A DNA stretch of 64,000 bases, taken from the NCBI GenBank assembly GCA_005938025.2, contig VCCI02000001.1:1488001-1552000 (forward strand), in the 5' to 3' direction. The first letter of the stretch is position 1. Each line of letters starts with the position of its first letter. Below, in pieces: positions 63,379 to 64,000 of the stretch. This DNA comes from Inquilinus sp. KBS0705 (GTDB lineage: Bacteria > Bacteroidota > Bacteroidia > Sphingobacteriales > Sphingobacteriaceae). The translations under genes were made by a program, and so were the position numbers. The notes beneath the pieces are model-generated. The model was not told where the DNA came from, did no database searches, and saw nothing but the letters and a program-made list of their open reading frames with translations.

Positions 63379-64000
63379 GTGCCTGATAGTATTGTTATTA
63401 TTCCTACCTATAACGAAAAAGAGAATATCGAACGGATGATCCATAAGATATTTTCTTTAAATCACGATTTTCATCTGCTTGTAATAGATGACGGATCGCC
63501 TGATGGCACAGCAAACATTGTAAAACCGCTGCAAAAAGATTATTCCGAAAAATTATTTATTGTTGAACGCGGCGGCAAACAGGGCTTAGGCACAGCTTAC
63601 ATACATGGTTTTAAATGGGCTATCGACCATAAATACGACTACATCTTCGAGATGGATGCCGATTTCTCGCACAACCCCGACGACCTTTTAAGGCTTAGGC
63701 AGGCTTGTATCGACGGTGCCGACGCGGCGGTAGGCTCCCGCTATATAAAGGGTGTTAATGTGGTTAACTGGCCTATGAGCAGGGTGCTAATGAGCTACTT
63801 TGCATCGGTGTACGTGCGTTTTATAACGGGTATAAACATACAGGATTCTACAGCCGGTTTTATGTGTTACAAGCGCAAAGTGCTGGAGACTATACGGCTT
63901 AATAAAATAAAATTTGTTGGCTACGCCTTTCAGATAGAGATGAAATACACCACCATTAAGCATGGCTTTAATGTGGTAGAGATACCCATTATATTTACCG
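63379..64000 (+). CDS. Polyprenol-phosphate mannosyl/glycosyltransferase, GT2 (partial, cut by window end)
   Basis: The first 207 residues of a dolichol-phosphate-mannose-synthase-like enzyme are visible; the gene runs past the window end. The start is a GTG at 63379 that opens directly into PDSIVIIPTYNEKENIERMI. The GT2 fold continues with LLVIDDGSPDGT, the DxD region EMDADFSHNP, GSRYIKGV, and DSTAGFMCYKR. This family moves a sugar from an NDP-sugar onto a polyprenyl phosphate at the cytoplasmic membrane. Specificity (mannose or glucose) and the C-terminal part cannot be judged. Confidence 0.85.
   Translation, partial: MPDSIVIIPTYNEKENIERMIHKIFSLNHDFHLLVIDDGSPDGTANIVKPLQKDYSEKLFIVERGGKQGLGTAYIHGFKWAIDHKYDYIFEMDADFSHNPDDLLRLRQACIDGADAAVGSRYIKGVNVVNWPMSRVLMSYFASVYVRFITGINIQDSTAGFMCYKRKVLETIRLNKIKFVGYAFQIEMKYTTIKHGFNVVEIPIIFT

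Overview
The window looks like chromosomal DNA of a glycan-degrading member of the Bacteroidota, most likely Sphingobacteriaceae (Mucilaginibacter/Pedobacter-like). The signs are a SusC/SusD pair, a hybrid two-component system fused to an AraC domain, many PAS/coiled-coil histidine kinases, weak Shine-Dalgarno sequences, and tRNA promoters matching the Bacteroidota pattern TTG-N(18-19)-TAnnTTTG. The genus is inferred from overall resemblance; no search was possible.

Left part (about 0.2-30.8 kb): a polysaccharide utilisation locus. Secreted glycosidases (GH2, GH29 and GH95 alpha-L-fucosidases, GH27 alpha-galactosidase), a CE1-like esterase, an SGNH esterase and a zinc sugar (or sugar-acid) dehydrogenase surround SusC/SusD and its regulators (HTCS, AraC). 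A second minus-strand group holds an ASPIC/VCBS lipoprotein, two DUF1080 (3-keto-glycoside hydrolase-type) proteins and a beta-propeller/cytochrome c protein, and suggests a periplasmic oxidative route for sugars. A short element, AAATGTTAA, occurs twice as a direct repeat (21 bp period) upstream of susC and twice as a perfect inverted repeat upstream of the AraC gene, with looser versions near GH27 and GH95/SGNH. The susC leader carries a terminator-like hairpin.

Middle (about 31-50 kb): signalling and housekeeping. It has a seven-PAS protein with a histidine box but no ATPase domain, tRNA-Pro(TGG), a DUF389 membrane protein, single-domain response regulators, and a three-gene kinase/receiver/hybrid-kinase operon. 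A decayed 1-kb stretch (38.3-39.3 kb) contains remnants of an AraC regulator and a TIM-barrel sugar isomerase plus a 31-bp palindrome. Then follow a PQQ dehydrogenase with a built-in cytochrome c, BioF whose 3' end overlaps a convergent ferritin-like gene, and a large PAS kinase fused to a C-terminal STAS-like domain.

Right part (about 50-64 kb): a molybdopterin oxidoreductase with a helical partner and a DUF7009-like protein, divergent from a SLAC1/TehA-type transporter; tRNA-Ser(GCT); a 7TM-HD phosphodiesterase; a compact operon of SPFH protein, LURP/tubby-like protein, a 55-residue Arc-type DNA-binding protein missed by length cut-offs, and a second LURP/tubby-like protein, flanked by candidate operators; thiolase; a secreted protein of unknown function; a POT peptide transporter; and the start of a polyprenol-phosphate glycosyltransferase running off the end.

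The best candidates for something undescribed are the SPFH/Arc operon, the shared AAATGTTAA element with the attenuator-like susC leader, and the DUF1080/cytochrome cluster.
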